The position numbers and the translations under genes are program-made. 64,000 nt of DNA from Deinobacterium chartae (GTDB lineage: Bacteria; Deinococcota; Deinococci; Deinococcales; Deinococcaceae). Numbering within the stretch: position 1 is the stretch's first letter; each line of letters opens with the position of its first letter. The stretch covers positions 310,001-374,000 of the forward strand of contig NZ_JACHHG010000003.1 in the NCBI RefSeq assembly GCF_014202645.1. The letters are read 5' to 3'. A model generated the notes under the pieces. It was not told the origin of the DNA and ran no database searches. It saw only the letters and a list, made by a program, of their open reading frames with translations. Shown here piece after piece: positions 36,610 to 48,138 of this stretch.

Positions 36610-37802
36610 CAGTCGTTCAGCTCGATCTCGCCTTCGGGCGTGGCACTAGCGACGGTCTTGGAGTCCTTGAACAGCGCCTCAAAGGCGTCGCGGGCACTCG
36701 AGGAGGTCGCCTGCTTGCTCTCGAGTTCCTGCGCGGCCTGTTGCAGGGCGGCGTCGAGGTCCGAGACGGCCTTGGTCTCCTTGAGGTCAATTTTAAAGCC
36801 GGTCAGTTTGGCGGCGAGGCGCACGTTCTGGCCGCCTTTGCCGATCGCCAGCGAGAGCTGGTCGGGCATGACCGTGACGGTGGCTTCCTTGGTGTCGCTG
36901 TTCACCTCGATGAAGCCGACCTTGGCGGGGGAGAGCGCGTTGCGGATGAACTCGCGCGGCGACGCGTCCCACAAGATCACGTCCACGCGCTCGCGGCCCA
37001 GCTCGCCGGTGACCGCCTGGATGCGGTTGCCGCGGTGACCGATGCAGGCACCGATCGGGTCCACGTTGGAGTTGCGCGAGAACACCGCGACCTTCGAGCG
37101 CTGGCCGGCCTCGCGGGCGATGGCCTTGATCTCGACGGTGCCGTCGTTGACCTCGGGGATCTCCTGGTGCAGCAGGAAGTCGAGCAGTTTCTCGTCGGCG
37201 CGCGAGGCCAGAATCGAGGGGCCGCGGTTGGTCTGGCGCACTTCCTTGAGGTAGATCTTGACGCGCGAACCGCCGGTCAGGCGCTCGCCGGGAATCTGCT
37301 CCTTGGGGGGCATGATCGCTTCGCCGTGACCGAGGTCCACGAAGACGTTGCCCTTGTTGTCCATACGCACGACGCTGGCGGTGAGGACCTCGCCCTCGCG
37401 GTCCTTGTACTCGTTGAAGACCACGTTGCGCTCGGCCTCGCGCATGCGCTGGGTCAGAACCTGCTTGGTGGTCTGCAGCGCGATGCGGGTGAAGCGCTCG
37501 CGCTCCACCGGGAACTCCATCTCCATGCCGACTTCCACGTCCGGATCGAGTTCCAGGGCGTCAGCCAGCGAGATCTGGGTGTTTTCGTCCTCGACGCGCT
37601 CGACCACCGACTTGATGATGAGGACCTCGAGCTCGCCGCTCTTGGGGTCCAAGTGCACCTCGACCCGCTTGTTCGGCTCGACGTTGCGCACGAACGCCTG
37701 TTGCAGCGACTCTTCAAAAGCGGCGATCAGCTGGTTCTCGTCGATGTTCCTCGAGGCGGCCAGATCGCGCAGCGCATCTGCAAAGTTAAATTCGGGATTC
37801 AC
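36609..37802 (-). CDS. nusA: Transcription elongation/termination factor NusA
   Basis: Binds RNA polymerase and nascent RNA, controls pausing, termination and antitermination. 397 residues, the short non-proteobacterial form: N-terminal domain (1-125, starting with NFADALRDLAASRNIDENQLI), S1 domain (about 135-200), KH1 (ILASRADEKLLDFLLHQEIPEVNDGTVEIKAIAREAGQRSKVAV) and KH2 with DPIGACIGHRGNRIQ and SLAIGKGGQNVRLAAKLTGFKIDL. It lacks the acidic repeats of E. coli NusA. GTG start at 37802. In E. coli the operon is autoregulated by NusA; here a leader hairpin upstream of rimP suggests similar control. Confidence 0.96.
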   Translation of the reverse strand: MNPEFNFADALRDLAASRNIDENQLIAAFEESLQQAFVRNVEPNKRVEVHLDPKSGELEVLIIKSVVERVEDENTQISLADALELDPDVEVGMEMEFPVERERFTRIALQTTKQVLTQRMREAERNVVFNEYKDREGEVLTASVVRMDNKGNVFVDLGHGEAIMPPKEQIPGERLTGGSRVKIYLKEVRQTNRGPSILASRADEKLLDFLLHQEIPEVNDGTVEIKAIAREAGQRSKVAVFSRNSNVDPIGACIGHRGNRIQAVTGELGRERVDVILWDASPREFIRNALSPAKVGFIEVNSDTKEATVTVMPDQLSLAIGKGGQNVRLAAKLTGFKIDLKETKAVSDLDAALQQAAQELESKQATSSSARDAFEALFKDSKTVASATPEGEIELND

Positions 37803-37833
37803 GTTTTTACTCCTTTATTCGGTTGTGGGACCG

Positions 37834-38283
37834 TTAACGGTGGCGGTCCGGCCACTCGGCGAGGTTGGCCTGGAATTCTCCGAGGCGCAGCTCCCGCCGG
37901 GAATCGGGTTGTGTGGGATCCTCGAACACCACCGTGTCGCCGTTAACGGCGGTCACCGGCAGCGTGAAGGCATTCCCGGGTGCCCGCACCTTCACCTTGA
38001 GGCCGAGCATGCGCTCGAAGTGACGGGCGCGGGTCAGGGGCCGCTTGGGTCCGGGCGACTCCACCTCGAGGCGGTACTCGCCTTCGATGGGGTCGCGCAG
38101 ATCGAACTCGAGACCGAGCGCTCCGCTGGCGGTGGACAGGTCTTCGATCGTGACCGGCTGCTCGTCGAGCCGGTCGATGCGCACCAGCACCGTGGGTCGA
38201 CGGTCCGGATTCTGGATCTGGACCTCAAGGACCTCGTAACCGAGCGGCTCGAGGACCTCTGCGGCGATGGACTGTAGATTCAC
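37834..38283 (-). CDS. rimP: Ribosome maturation factor RimP
   Basis: Assists 30S subunit assembly. 149 residues with the family pattern: VLEPLGYEVLEVQIQNPDRRPTVLVRIDR (N-terminal alpha/beta domain), VTIEDLSTASGALG, EYRLEVESPGPKRPLTRARHFERMLGLKVKV and a C-terminal SH3-like domain. GTG 38283 was chosen because it starts at the conserved NLQSIAAEVLEPLGY and is preceded by a long purine run; an ATG at 38346 would lie in front of the leader terminator. First gene of the nusA-infB operon. Confidence 0.92.
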   Translation of the reverse strand: MNLQSIAAEVLEPLGYEVLEVQIQNPDRRPTVLVRIDRLDEQPVTIEDLSTASGALGLEFDLRDPIEGEYRLEVESPGPKRPLTRARHFERMLGLKVKVRAPGNAFTLPVTAVNGDTVVFEDPTQPDSRRELRLGEFQANLAEWPDRHR

Positions 38284-38301
38284 GTTCTCACCCCCCCCAT
38301 G

Positions 38302-38327
38302 AAAAAAGGTGGGTACCTGCACCCACC
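38302..38327 (-). promoter_or_regulatory. Leader terminator (attenuator) of the rimP-nusA-infB operon
   Basis: On the minus strand GGTGGGT (38327-38321 arm) pairs perfectly with ACCCACC (38314-38308 arm) around a 6-nt loop and is followed at once by six U (38307-38302). It lies within the 5' leader, 19 nt before the rimP start and about 20 nt after the promoter start site, so RNA polymerase must read through an intrinsic terminator to express the operon. Confidence 0.7.
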
Positions 38328-38350
38328 CCATCCGTAGGGATAACACTGAA

Positions 38351-38379
38351 AGTATAGCTCAGAAACGTGTTTCTGTCAT
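38351..38379 (-). promoter_or_regulatory. rimP operon promoter with palindromic operator in the spacer
   Basis: Minus-strand ATGACA (38379-38374) and TATACT (38356-38351) are exactly 17 bp apart. Between and partly overlapping them lies CAGAAAC-GT-GTTTCTG (38360-38375), a perfect 16-bp inverted repeat, where a bound repressor would block RNA polymerase. Confidence 0.65.
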
Positions 38380-38387
38380 GCCAGCGT

Positions 38388-39002
38388 TCACAATCGTGGC
38401 GCTCCGAACGCTTCGATCACGATGCTGCCGTCTTGCAGTTTGGCGATTTCGGCCTCGCCTCCCCGGGTGCGCATGGTGGACAGACTGCTGCCCTCGGGGG
38501 CGCGGGCGACCGCTCCTGCGATGCGCAGCTGCGGCGAGGCGATCGGGCAGGCCCACACGATGGATTTCTCGTTGCCGCCCGCTCCGGCATGCACCACGCC
38601 GCGCAGGGCCCCGGTCACGATCACGTCGCCGCCCGCGATCAGCTCTACTCCCGGGTTCACGTCGCCCAGCACGATCACGCTGCCCGCGTACTCGGCCCGA
38701 AAGCCCGAGCGCAGGTTGTGGGTCACGATCTCGGTGCGTCCTTCGGGCAGCGGCGGGGCCGCTGGCGCGCTCGGTACAGCGCGCACGCCCGAGGCGCGCA
38801 CGCTGCCCACCTGACCGCCAAAGCCCTCGATCAGCCCCACGGCCGTCAGCAGCGTGTCGGCGGGGAGTTCCCCCTCGAACTCGAGGGTAATGCGCTCGCG
38901 CAGCAGCTCCGCGCGGCTCGACAGGTCCTTCTCGAGGCTCGAAGGTGTGTCCGACGCCTCCAGCAGTAGGTTCAGGCCGCCCAGGGTCCCGCGTAACTTC
39001 AT
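38388..39002 (-). CDS. minC: Septum-site-determining protein MinC
   Basis: Inhibits FtsZ assembly away from midcell. 204 residues: an N-terminal domain (about 1-85, LRGTLGGLNLLLEAS...) and the C-terminal beta-helix domain with HNLRSGFRAEYAGSVIVLGDVNPGVELIAGGDVIVTGALRGVVHAG and PQLRIAG, the conserved MinC_C repeats with Gly at turns. No minD or minE lies nearby, which is unusual because they are often adjacent. ATG 39002 is preceded by minus-strand TAAGAT, 6 nt away, so the gene is leaderless. Confidence 0.9.
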   Translation of the reverse strand: MKLRGTLGGLNLLLEASDTPSSLEKDLSSRAELLRERITLEFEGELPADTLLTAVGLIEGFGGQVGSVRASGVRAVPSAPAAPPLPEGRTEIVTHNLRSGFRAEYAGSVIVLGDVNPGVELIAGGDVIVTGALRGVVHAGAGGNEKSIVWACPIASPQLRIAGAVARAPEGSSLSTMRTRGGEAEIAKLQDGSIVIEAFGAPRL

Positions 39003-39008
39003 GCGCTC

Positions 39009-39014
39009 ATCTTA
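39009..39014 (-). promoter_or_regulatory. Leaderless promoter of minC
   Basis: Minus-strand TAAGAT lies 6 nt before the minC ATG (39002); no SD is visible. Confidence 0.6.
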
Positions 39015-39109
39015 CACTCGCAATTCTTCACCGGGTATGAGGTCCTCGCGCCTGGCGCGTCAATGGTGTAGACTGTAAAAGAATATGACCTCAAGGATGG
39101 AACGATAGA

Positions 39110-39478
39110 GTGCAGCTCGACCCTGGTACTGTTGCAGAGGGCCGCGTCACCCGTGTGACCGACTTCGGTGCTTTCGTGCAGTTCGAGAACGGCGAGACCG
39201 GCCTGGTCCACATCTCACAAATTGCCCACAGCTACGTGCGTAGCGTCTCGGACTTCCTGCAAGAAGGCCAGACCGTCGAGGTCAAGGTCCTCGGCCGTGA
39301 CGAGCGCGGGCGCCTGGACCTCTCGATCAAGGAACTGCTCGAGGAACCCGAGGAAATGCCCCGGCCGCGCGCGATCGGCAAGCAGTCCCCGCAGTTCGAG
39401 AGCAAGTTGCGCTCGTTCATGCGCGACGCCAAGGAGCGTGGCGCTGGCGGTGAACGCGGCCGCAAGCGCAAGCGCTAA
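39110..39478 (+). CDS. Single S1-domain RNA-binding protein (YugI-like)
   Basis: 122 residues: one S1 domain (about 5-75: GTVAEGRVTRVTDFGAFVQFENGETGLVHISQIAHSYV..., FLQEGQTVEVKVLGRDERGRLDLSIKEL) and a basic tail (KERGAGGERGRKRKR) likely to add non-specific RNA contact. Similar stand-alone S1 proteins (YugI, general stress protein 13) bind ribosomes or RNA. GTG start with a clear SD (AAGGATGG), unlike its leaderless neighbours. Divergent from minC, with its own strong terminator. Confidence 0.88.
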   Translation: MQLDPGTVAEGRVTRVTDFGAFVQFENGETGLVHISQIAHSYVRSVSDFLQEGQTVEVKVLGRDERGRLDLSIKELLEEPEEMPRPRAIGKQSPQFESKLRSFMRDAKERGAGGERGRKRKR

Positions 39479-39497
39479 GTCGCACCGCACCTGACCG

Positions 39498-39525
39498 GGA
39501 CAGGCCTGTGGCCTGTCCTTTTTTT
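39498..39525 (+). terminator. Strong terminator after the S1 gene
   Basis: GGACAGGCC pairs with GGCCTGTCC around a TGT loop and is followed by seven T. Textbook intrinsic terminator. Confidence 0.95.
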
Positions 39526-39640
39526 GAGCTGCTCCGGGCAAGGTGGCCGGAGCAGCTGTCCGGACCGTTGTTCCGCTGGGGCTCCGGGCGGTCCAAACAA
39601 TTCTGTGCACCCACAGGCACGCATGCTACATTGAGCGGAT

Positions 39641-40486
39641 ATGTCCGCGCCCGCACGCCTCCTGATTTCCTGCCCGGACCAGCCGGGCATCGTGGCCGCC
39701 GTCTCCGGCCTGCTCACCCAGATTGGCTGCAACATCATTCATGCCGACCAGCACTCCACCGATCCCACCGGTGGGCGCTTTTTCATGCGTATGGTCTTTG
39801 AGCCGATGGGCGTTTCGCGCACCGTGGTCGCAGGAGCCTTCGAGGCCGTGGCCCGCCGTTTCGACATGCAGTGGACCCTCTCGTACGGCGAGCGGCGGCG
39901 CATGGCGGTGCTGGTCTCGAAGTACGACCACTGCCTGATCGACCTGCTGTGGCGCAGGCGCCGGGGAGACCTCGAGGTCGACATTCCCCTGATCGTCTCG
40001 AACCACCCGGACCTCGAGAAGGACGCGCGCTTTTTTGGCGTGCCGTTTTACCACCTCGAGATCAACCGCGAGAACAAGCGCGCCCAGGAAGACCGCATGC
40101 ACGAGATGTTCCTCGAGCACGGCGTGGACTTTGTGGTGCTGGCCCGCTACATGCAGATCGTCAGTCCCGAGATGGTGGCGCGCTGGCCCAGCCGCATCAT
40201 CAACATCCACCACTCGTTTCTTCCGGCCTTTATCGGGGCCAAGCCCTACCACCACGCGTTCGAGCGCGGCGTGAAGATCATCGGGGCAACGGCGCACTAC
40301 GTGACCGACAACCTCGACGAGGGGCCGATCATCGAGCAAGACGTTGTGCGCGTCACGCACCGCCACAGCGTGGAGGATCTGGTGCGGCTGGGCCGCGACA
40401 TCGAGCGACAGGTGCTGGCTCGCGCGGTAGCGGCCCACCTCGAGGAGCGGGTGCTGGTGTACGGCAACAAGACCGTGGTGTTCTGA
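39641..40486 (+). CDS. purU: Formyltetrahydrofolate deformylase
   Basis: Hydrolyses 10-formyl-THF to formate and THF, balancing one-carbon pools. 281 residues: N-terminal ACT domain (about 5-85, [35 protein letters not shown]) and a formyltransferase-fold domain with [25 protein letters not shown] and the catalytic triad region [47 protein letters not shown] (Asn-His-Asp). TACATT ends 8 nt before the ATG; no SD, so probably leaderless or nearly so. Confidence 0.96.
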   Translation: MSAPARLLISCPDQPGIVAAVSGLLTQIGCNIIHADQHSTDPTGGRFFMRMVFEPMGVSRTVVAGAFEAVARRFDMQWTLSYGERRRMAVLVSKYDHCLIDLLWRRRRGDLEVDIPLIVSNHPDLEKDARFFGVPFYHLEINRENKRAQEDRMHEMFLEHGVDFVVLARYMQIVSPEMVARWPSRIINIHHSFLPAFIGAKPYHHAFERGVKIIGATAHYVTDNLDEGPIIEQDVVRVTHRHSVEDLVRLGRDIERQVLARAVAAHLEERVLVYGNKTVVF

Positions 40487-40502
40487 GCGCTTTCAGGAGC
40501 TG

Positions 40503-40544
40503 CCCAGGCGGTGGTGTACTCAAATGGGTACACCACCGCCTGGG
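40503..40544 (+). terminator. Long perfect hairpin after purU
   Basis: 17-bp perfect stem (40503-40519 with 40528-40544; CCCAGGCGGTGGTGTAC and its complement) and an 8-nt loop, 17 nt past the purU stop. Only a T/G-rich tail follows, so it is an unusually stable 3' hairpin rather than a textbook terminator. The rest of 40545-40752 is the sucA upstream region: it holds a further small hairpin (CCGGACC/GGTCCGG at 40635-40654) and no trusted ORF. Confidence 0.65.
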
Positions 40545-40752
40545 TGTGTTCGGCGGGTTTTCCCTGATTTTCGACCGGCTTCCGAGAAAAAATCCGCGCG
40601 AATGCGATATAAGAGAGGGTGGAGGCTAGCATACCCGGACCGCGTCAGGTCCGGACGTTGTAGCGGGGTCGCAGGATTTACCGGAGCAGTAACAGCTTTG
40701 CGAAGGTCTGCCACAATGCCCCGGCCCGTGAACACGTATGCTAGGGAACGTT

Positions 40753-43536
<2,784 letters not shown>

Positions 43537-43596
43537 GCCGCCGCAGGCCAACGCACCCTGGTCCTCTCACGCCCTGCTGGTCCGAAGGAGTAGAGC

Positions 43597-44832
43597 ATGC
43601 TCGTTGAAGTCAAAGTTCCGGTGTTTTCCGAATCGGTGAGCGAAGGTACGCTGCTCACCTGGCACAAGAAGCCTGGGGAGAAGGTATCCCGCGGCGACCT
43701 CCTGATCGACATCGAGACCGACAAGGTCGTCCTCGAGGTCACCGCGCTGCAAGACGGCGTCCTCAGCGAGGTCCGTAAGGGAGAGGGCGAGATCGTCACC
43801 TCCGAAGAGGTCGTCGGCGTGATTGACACCGAAGCGACCGCCGGAGCCGCCGCCCCCGCCGCCCAGGCCCCCGACGCCCAGGCTGCGCAGCCTGCCCAGG
43901 CACACGCTGCGCCCGTCGAGGGCCTGAGCCCCGCCGTGCGCAAGATGGTCGCCGAGACCGGCGTGAACCCGGCGGACGTCGCCGGGTCCGGCAAGGGTGG
44001 ACGCGTCACCAAGGGCGACGTGATCGCTCACCTCGAGGGGGGTGCCCCTGCCGCAGCCGCCAGCGAGGCCAAGGCCGTGCCTTCGGCCCCCACCGCTCCC
44101 TCGGGAGTGCCGGTCACGCTGCCCGCCGGCGAGCGCCCCGAGCAGCGGGTTCCCATGACCCGCATCCGTGCCCGCATCGCCGAGCGCCTCAAGGAGGCCC
44201 AGAACACCGCTGCGATCCTGACCACCTACAACGAGGTCAACATGCAGCCGGTGATGGACCTGCGCAAGCGCTACCAGGACGAGTTCGTCAAGAAGCACGG
44301 CATCAAGCTGGGTTTCATGTCGTTCTTCGTGCGCGCTGCGGTCGAGGCCCTCAAGGCCTACCCGATCATCAACGCCTCGGTCGAGGGTAAGGACATCATC
44401 TACCACGGCTACTTCGACATCGGGATCGCCGTGGCTTCGGAGCGCGGTCTGGTCGTGCCGATCATCCGCGACGCCGATGGCAAGAGCCTTGCCCAGATCG
44501 AGAAAGAGATCGGCGAGTACGCCGCCAAGGCGCGCGCGGGCAAGCTGACCCTCGAGGACATGACCGGCGGTACCTTCTCGATCACCAACGGCGGTACCTT
44601 CGGCTCGATGATGAGCACCCCGATCCTCAACCAGCCGCAGTCGGCGATCTTGGGGATGCACAACATCTACGAGCGCGCCGTGGTCGAAAACGGCCAGATC
44701 GTCGCGCGCCCGATGATGTACCTGGCGCTCTCCTACGATCACCGCATCATCGACGGCCGCGAGGCGGTGCTGTTCCTGGTCGGCATCAAGAAGGCCCTCG
44801 AGGATCCCGCCCGTCTGCTGCTGGACCTCTGA
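43597..44832 (+). CDS. sucB: 2-oxoglutarate dehydrogenase E2 (dihydrolipoyl succinyltransferase)
   Basis: 411 residues: lipoyl domain (about 2-76) with the lipoyl-lysine in [10 protein letters not shown], an Ala/Pro/Gln linker, the peripheral subunit-binding domain (about 110-147, [37 protein letters not shown]) and the catalytic domain with [41 protein letters not shown] and the active-site His/Asp in [19 protein letters not shown] precedes the ATG. 60 nt after sucA. The E2 of succinyl type rather than acetyl type is inferred from [12 protein letters not shown] and the neighbour E1. Confidence 0.96.
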   Translation: MLVEVKVPVFSESVSEGTLLTWHKKPGEKVSRGDLLIDIETDKVVLEVTALQDGVLSEVRKGEGEIVTSEEVVGVIDTEATAGAAAPAAQAPDAQAAQPAQAHAAPVEGLSPAVRKMVAETGVNPADVAGSGKGGRVTKGDVIAHLEGGAPAAAASEAKAVPSAPTAPSGVPVTLPAGERPEQRVPMTRIRARIAERLKEAQNTAAILTTYNEVNMQPVMDLRKRYQDEFVKKHGIKLGFMSFFVRAAVEALKAYPIINASVEGKDIIYHGYFDIGIAVASERGLVVPIIRDADGKSLAQIEKEIGEYAAKARAGKLTLEDMTGGTFSITNGGTFGSMMSTPILNQPQSAILGMHNIYERAVVENGQIVARPMMYLALSYDHRIIDGREAVLFLVGIKKALEDPARLLLDL

Positions 44833-44852
44833 AGCCAGAGTGAGACTCCCGG

Positions 44853-44900
44853 GGACTGAGCGCAAGAAGGCCTTCTGCCTTCGGCTCAGTCCTTCTTCTT
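44853..44900 (+). terminator. Terminator after sucB
   Basis: GGACTGAGC (44853-44861) and GCTCAGTCC (44884-44892) close a stem with further GAAGG/CCTTC pairing inside, followed by TTCTTCTT. It separates sucAB from lpdA. The following 44901-45025 holds a stable CGCAAC-TTCG-GTTGCG hairpin (44972-44987) and the lpdA promoter (TAGACT near 45009). Confidence 0.7.
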
Positions 44901-45025
44901 GGGCGCACGGAACCCACCCGGGGAACCGGCGCTAAGCGCGCGGCTGTCCGGCAGAGCGAACAAGCCCAGAGCGCAACTTCGGTTGCGAAGCGCGACGGCT
45001 GGACAGCTTAGACTGAGGTCAAGAT

Positions 45026-46438
45026 ATGGATACTTTCGATGTGATCGTGATCGGCGGCGGCCCGGCAGGCTACGTGGCCGCCATTCGTGCGGCGCAGCTC
45101 GGTTTCAAGACCGCCTGCGTGGACGCCTTCAAGGGCAAAGACGGCAAGCCCAGCCTGGGCGGCACCTGCTTGAACGTCGGCTGCATTCCCTCCAAAGCCA
45201 TGCTGGATTCCTCGGAGAAGTTCGAGATGGTGCAGCACGAACTGGCCGACCACGGCATCACCGTGGAAGGAGCCCGGGTCGATCTGGCCAAGATGCTGGC
45301 CCGCAAGGACGCGGTGGTGTCCAAGCTGACCGGCGGCATCGCCTTCTTGTTCCGCAAGAACAAGGTCACCTCGCTGCACGGCCTGGGTCGCCTGGTGCGC
45401 CGCGACGGCGAGAGCTGGATCGTCTCGGTGGACGGCCAGGAAGTCGCCGCCAAGAACGTGATCATCGCGACCGGCTCGGCCCCGCGCGAACTGCCGTTCG
45501 CCCGCTTCGACGGCGTCAAGATCGTGGACAACGTGGGGGCCCTGGAATTCCCCGAGGTGCCCCGCAAGCTCGCCGTGATCGGTGCGGGCGTGATCGGCCT
45601 CGAGCTCGGCAGCGTGTGGCGTCGCCTGGGAGCCGAGGTGACCGTCCTCGAGGCCCTCCCGGCCTTTATGGCCGCTGCCGACGAGGCGGTTGCCAAGGAG
45701 GCCTTCAAGCAGTTCACCAAGCAGGGCCTGAACATCCGCATCGGCGTGAAGGTGGACGCGGTGGACGCCTCGGGCGAGGGCGTTAAAGTCACCTACACCG
45801 AGGGCGAGCAGACGACCACCCTCGAGGTGGACCGCCTGATCGTGGCGGTGGGCCGCGTTCCGCACACCCGGGGTCTGGGCGCCGAGGACGTGGGGCTGGT
45901 CCTCGACGAGCGCGGCTTCGTGAAGGTGGACGCGCACTACCGCACCAACCTCGAGGGCGTGTACGCCATCGGTGATGTGATCGGCGGCGCCATGCTGGCC
46001 CACAAGGCCGAGGACGAGGGCGTGGCCGTGGCCGAGCTGCTGGCGGGTCAGGCCGGTCACGTGAACTACGAGGCGGTACCGTGGGTGATGTACACCTCGC
46101 CGGAGATCGCCTGGGTGGGCCGCACCGAACAGGACCTCAAGGCGGCCGGGATCGCCTACAAGGCCGGTTCGTTCCCGTTTTCGGCCAACGGTCGTGCGGC
46201 GGGCCACAACGACCAGCGCGGTTTCGTGAAGGTGCTGGCCGACGCCAAGACCGACCGTATCCTGGGCGTTCACATGATCGGCGGCGGCGTGTCCGAGCTG
46301 ATCGCCGAGGCGGTCACGGCCATGGAATTCGGCGGCTCGGCCGAGGACCTTGCCCGCACCGTTCACGCTCACCCCACGCTGTCCGAGGCCATCAAGGAAG
46401 CGGCGCTGGGCGTGGACAAGCGCACCATCCACGCCTGA
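45026..46438 (+). CDS. lpdA: Dihydrolipoyl dehydrogenase (E3)
   Basis: Flavoprotein that reoxidises the lipoyl arm of the 2-oxoglutarate (and any pyruvate or branched-chain) dehydrogenase complex. 470 residues: FAD fold [20 protein letters not shown] at the N-terminus, the redox disulfide [16 protein letters not shown] (about 46-60), the NAD fold [26 protein letters not shown] (about 187-212), the second FAD block [22 protein letters not shown] and the C-terminal base region [15 protein letters not shown]. Purine-rich SD GAGGTCAAG. Ends at a shared terminator with cobT. Confidence 0.97.
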   Translation: MDTFDVIVIGGGPAGYVAAIRAAQLGFKTACVDAFKGKDGKPSLGGTCLNVGCIPSKAMLDSSEKFEMVQHELADHGITVEGARVDLAKMLARKDAVVSKLTGGIAFLFRKNKVTSLHGLGRLVRRDGESWIVSVDGQEVAAKNVIIATGSAPRELPFARFDGVKIVDNVGALEFPEVPRKLAVIGAGVIGLELGSVWRRLGAEVTVLEALPAFMAAADEAVAKEAFKQFTKQGLNIRIGVKVDAVDASGEGVKVTYTEGEQTTTLEVDRLIVAVGRVPHTRGLGAEDVGLVLDERGFVKVDAHYRTNLEGVYAIGDVIGGAMLAHKAEDEGVAVAELLAGQAGHVNYEAVPWVMYTSPEIAWVGRTEQDLKAAGIAYKAGSFPFSANGRAAGHNDQRGFVKVLADAKTDRILGVHMIGGGVSELIAEAVTAMEFGGSAEDLARTVHAHPTLSEAIKEAALGVDKRTIHA

Positions 46439-46465
46439 AGTCACACAGGCCACCGGCGTAAAACA

Positions 46466-46499
46466 AGCGGGGAGCTGCCCAGGCAGCTCCCCGCTGTTT
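46466..46499. terminator. Bidirectional terminator between lpdA and cobT
   Basis: AGCGGGGAGCTGC (46466-46478) pairs perfectly with GCAGCTCCCCGCT (46483-46495); GTTT follows on the plus side and TTGTTT-like bases on the minus side. Serves the convergent lpdA and cobT. Confidence 0.8.
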
Positions 46500-46516
46500 G
46501 AAAGGACCACGGCCGT

Positions 46517-47554
46517 TCAGACCAGCCCGGCCTCCTCGAAGGTCGCCATCTCGCGCAGGGTGGCCGCCGCCGCCAGCAGCAGCGGAGCGCACATCACGCC
46601 GCCGCTGCCTTCGCCCAGGCGCATGTTCAGCCGCAGCAGCGGCGTCAGACCCAGGGCCTCGAGCTGCAGCGCGTGTCCGGGCTCGGCCGAGAGGTGGCTG
46701 GCGAACAGGTAGCCGCCTGCGTTCGGAGCGAGGCGGGCGGCCACCAGCGCCGCCGCTGTGGCGATGTAGCCGTCAATGATCACCGCGCGCCGCCGGGCGG
46801 CCCCCTCGAGGATGACGCCGACCATCGCGGCGATCTCGAGGCCGCCCAGGTCCGCCAGCACGCCCAGCGGATCCGTGGGCTCCGAGGCGGCGCGCGCAAG
46901 GGCGCGCTGCACCACCGTGACCTTGTGCGAAAGGGCTTCGTCGCTGACCCCGGTGCCGCGTCCGGTGACCGCCGCTGCGGGCAGGCCCAGCAGGCGGGCG
47001 GTGATCGCGGCGGCGGGCGTGGTGTTGCCGATGCCCATCTCGCCGGGAACGAGCAGGTCAGCCCCGCTTTCGATCTCGGCGGCGGCCGCTGCGGCGCCCA
47101 GGCGCACGGCGGCCAGGGCCTCCTCCCGGGTCAGTGCGGGCTCGTGCAGCAGGTTGCGCGTTCCGCGCCGCACGGGCCGGTTGATCAAGTCGGGGTGGTC
47201 GGGCAGTTCGGCGTCCACTCCGGCGTTGATCACCCGTACCCGGGCCCCCACCGTGCGGGCAACCGCGTTCACGGCCGCGCCCCCGGCCAGAAAGTTGGCG
47301 ACCATGCCAACCGTGACCTCGCGCGGGTAGGCGGATACGCCCTCGAGGGTCACCCCGTGATCTCCGGCGCAGACCAGAGCGCTCACGCCCCGGGGGTGCG
47401 GGCGCGGGCTGCCGAACACGGCGGCCAGCCGGACCGAGAGCTCCTCGAGGTCACCGAGGGCCCCGAGCGGCTTGGTGAGGTGACGCTGGCGCTCGAGGGC
47501 GGCGTGCTGAGCTTGTGCATCGGTGGGTTGGATGCGGTCAAGGATGTCGTTCAT
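46517..47554 (-). CDS. cobT: Nicotinate-nucleotide-dimethylbenzimidazole phosphoribosyltransferase
   Basis: Activates the lower-ligand base of cobalamin as alpha-ribazole phosphate. 345 residues: LTKPLGALGDLEELSVRLA near residue 25, CAGDHGVTLEGVSAYPREVT, FLAGGAAVNAVA, the DVGV-like AGVDAELPDHP, the GNTTPAAAI motif (EMGIGNTTPAAAITA) with the conserved catalytic region, GLEIAAMVGVILEGA and the C-terminal SHLSAEPGHALQLEALGLTPLLRLNMRLGEGSG with the catalytic Glu. ATG 47554 has SD CAGGAG and overlaps the cobC stop by ATGA. Third gene of cobS-cobC-cobT. Confidence 0.95.
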   Translation of the reverse strand: MNDILDRIQPTDAQAQHAALERQRHLTKPLGALGDLEELSVRLAAVFGSPRPHPRGVSALVCAGDHGVTLEGVSAYPREVTVGMVANFLAGGAAVNAVARTVGARVRVINAGVDAELPDHPDLINRPVRRGTRNLLHEPALTREEALAAVRLGAAAAAAEIESGADLLVPGEMGIGNTTPAAAITARLLGLPAAAVTGRGTGVSDEALSHKVTVVQRALARAASEPTDPLGVLADLGGLEIAAMVGVILEGAARRRAVIIDGYIATAAALVAARLAPNAGGYLFASHLSAEPGHALQLEALGLTPLLRLNMRLGEGSGGVMCAPLLLAAAATLREMATFEEAGLV

Positions 47555-48138
47555 AGCTCTCCTGGAACAAGGTTGAGTTTGCTCAGGCCCCACGTGTCGC
47601 CCATGCGGCGCAGTACGGTGAGGCTGCCGGGTGCGAGGTCCACGGCGCTGAGGTCAAGGGTGAGGCGCAGCAGGGCGCGGATCGGCCCGGCGTGGGTGAA
47701 GGCCAGCGTGCGGCCCTCGAGGGCCAGCAGGTGCGCTACGCGGGCGTGAAAGCTGCGGCCGCTCTCGCCGCCCGGCGGGCCCTGGTCGCCGCGCGGGTCG
47801 AGCAGCCCTTCGATCCAGCGCCGGGGCAAGTCGCCGTGACGGCCCTCGAGTTCGCTCCAGCTCAGGCCCGCCATAACCCCGAAGTCGGCCTCGCGCAGCG
47901 TGTCCGCAGGGGCGGGGGTAAATCCGGCGTGCCGGGCGGTCTCGAGGCTGCGGGCCGCAGGCGAGCTCAGCACCCGCTCGAAATCGAAGCTGCGCAGCGC
48001 GCGCAGGGCGCGCGCCTGCCGGTACCCTTCGGGGGAGAGGCCGGGGTCGCCGTCCGGGTAGCGTCCCCGGGCGTTGTCGGCGGTGTGCCCGTGCCGGACC
48101 AGCCACAGCTCGGTTTCCCGCAGCGTGCCGTGCGTCAT
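47551..48138 (-). CDS. cobC: Histidine phosphatase, probable alpha-ribazole phosphatase
   Basis: 195 residues of the phosphoglycerate-mutase-like superfamily: the phospho-acceptor [28 protein letters not shown], second Arg in [11 protein letters not shown], Glu in [19 protein letters not shown] and the second His in [15 protein letters not shown]. Such enzymes dephosphorylate alpha-ribazole phosphate or adenosylcobalamin-5'-phosphate in the last cobalamin steps. ATGA overlaps with both cobS and cobT make the assignment as CobC strong by context, although sequence alone only shows the phosphatase class. Confidence 0.85.
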   Translation of the reverse strand: MTHGTLRETELWLVRHGHTADNARGRYPDGDPGLSPEGYRQARALRALRSFDFERVLSSPAARSLETARHAGFTPAPADTLREADFGVMAGLSWSELEGRHGDLPRRWIEGLLDPRGDQGPPGGESGRSFHARVAHLLALEGRTLAFTHAGPIRALLRLTLDLSAVDLAPGSLTVLRRMGDTWGLSKLNLVPGEL

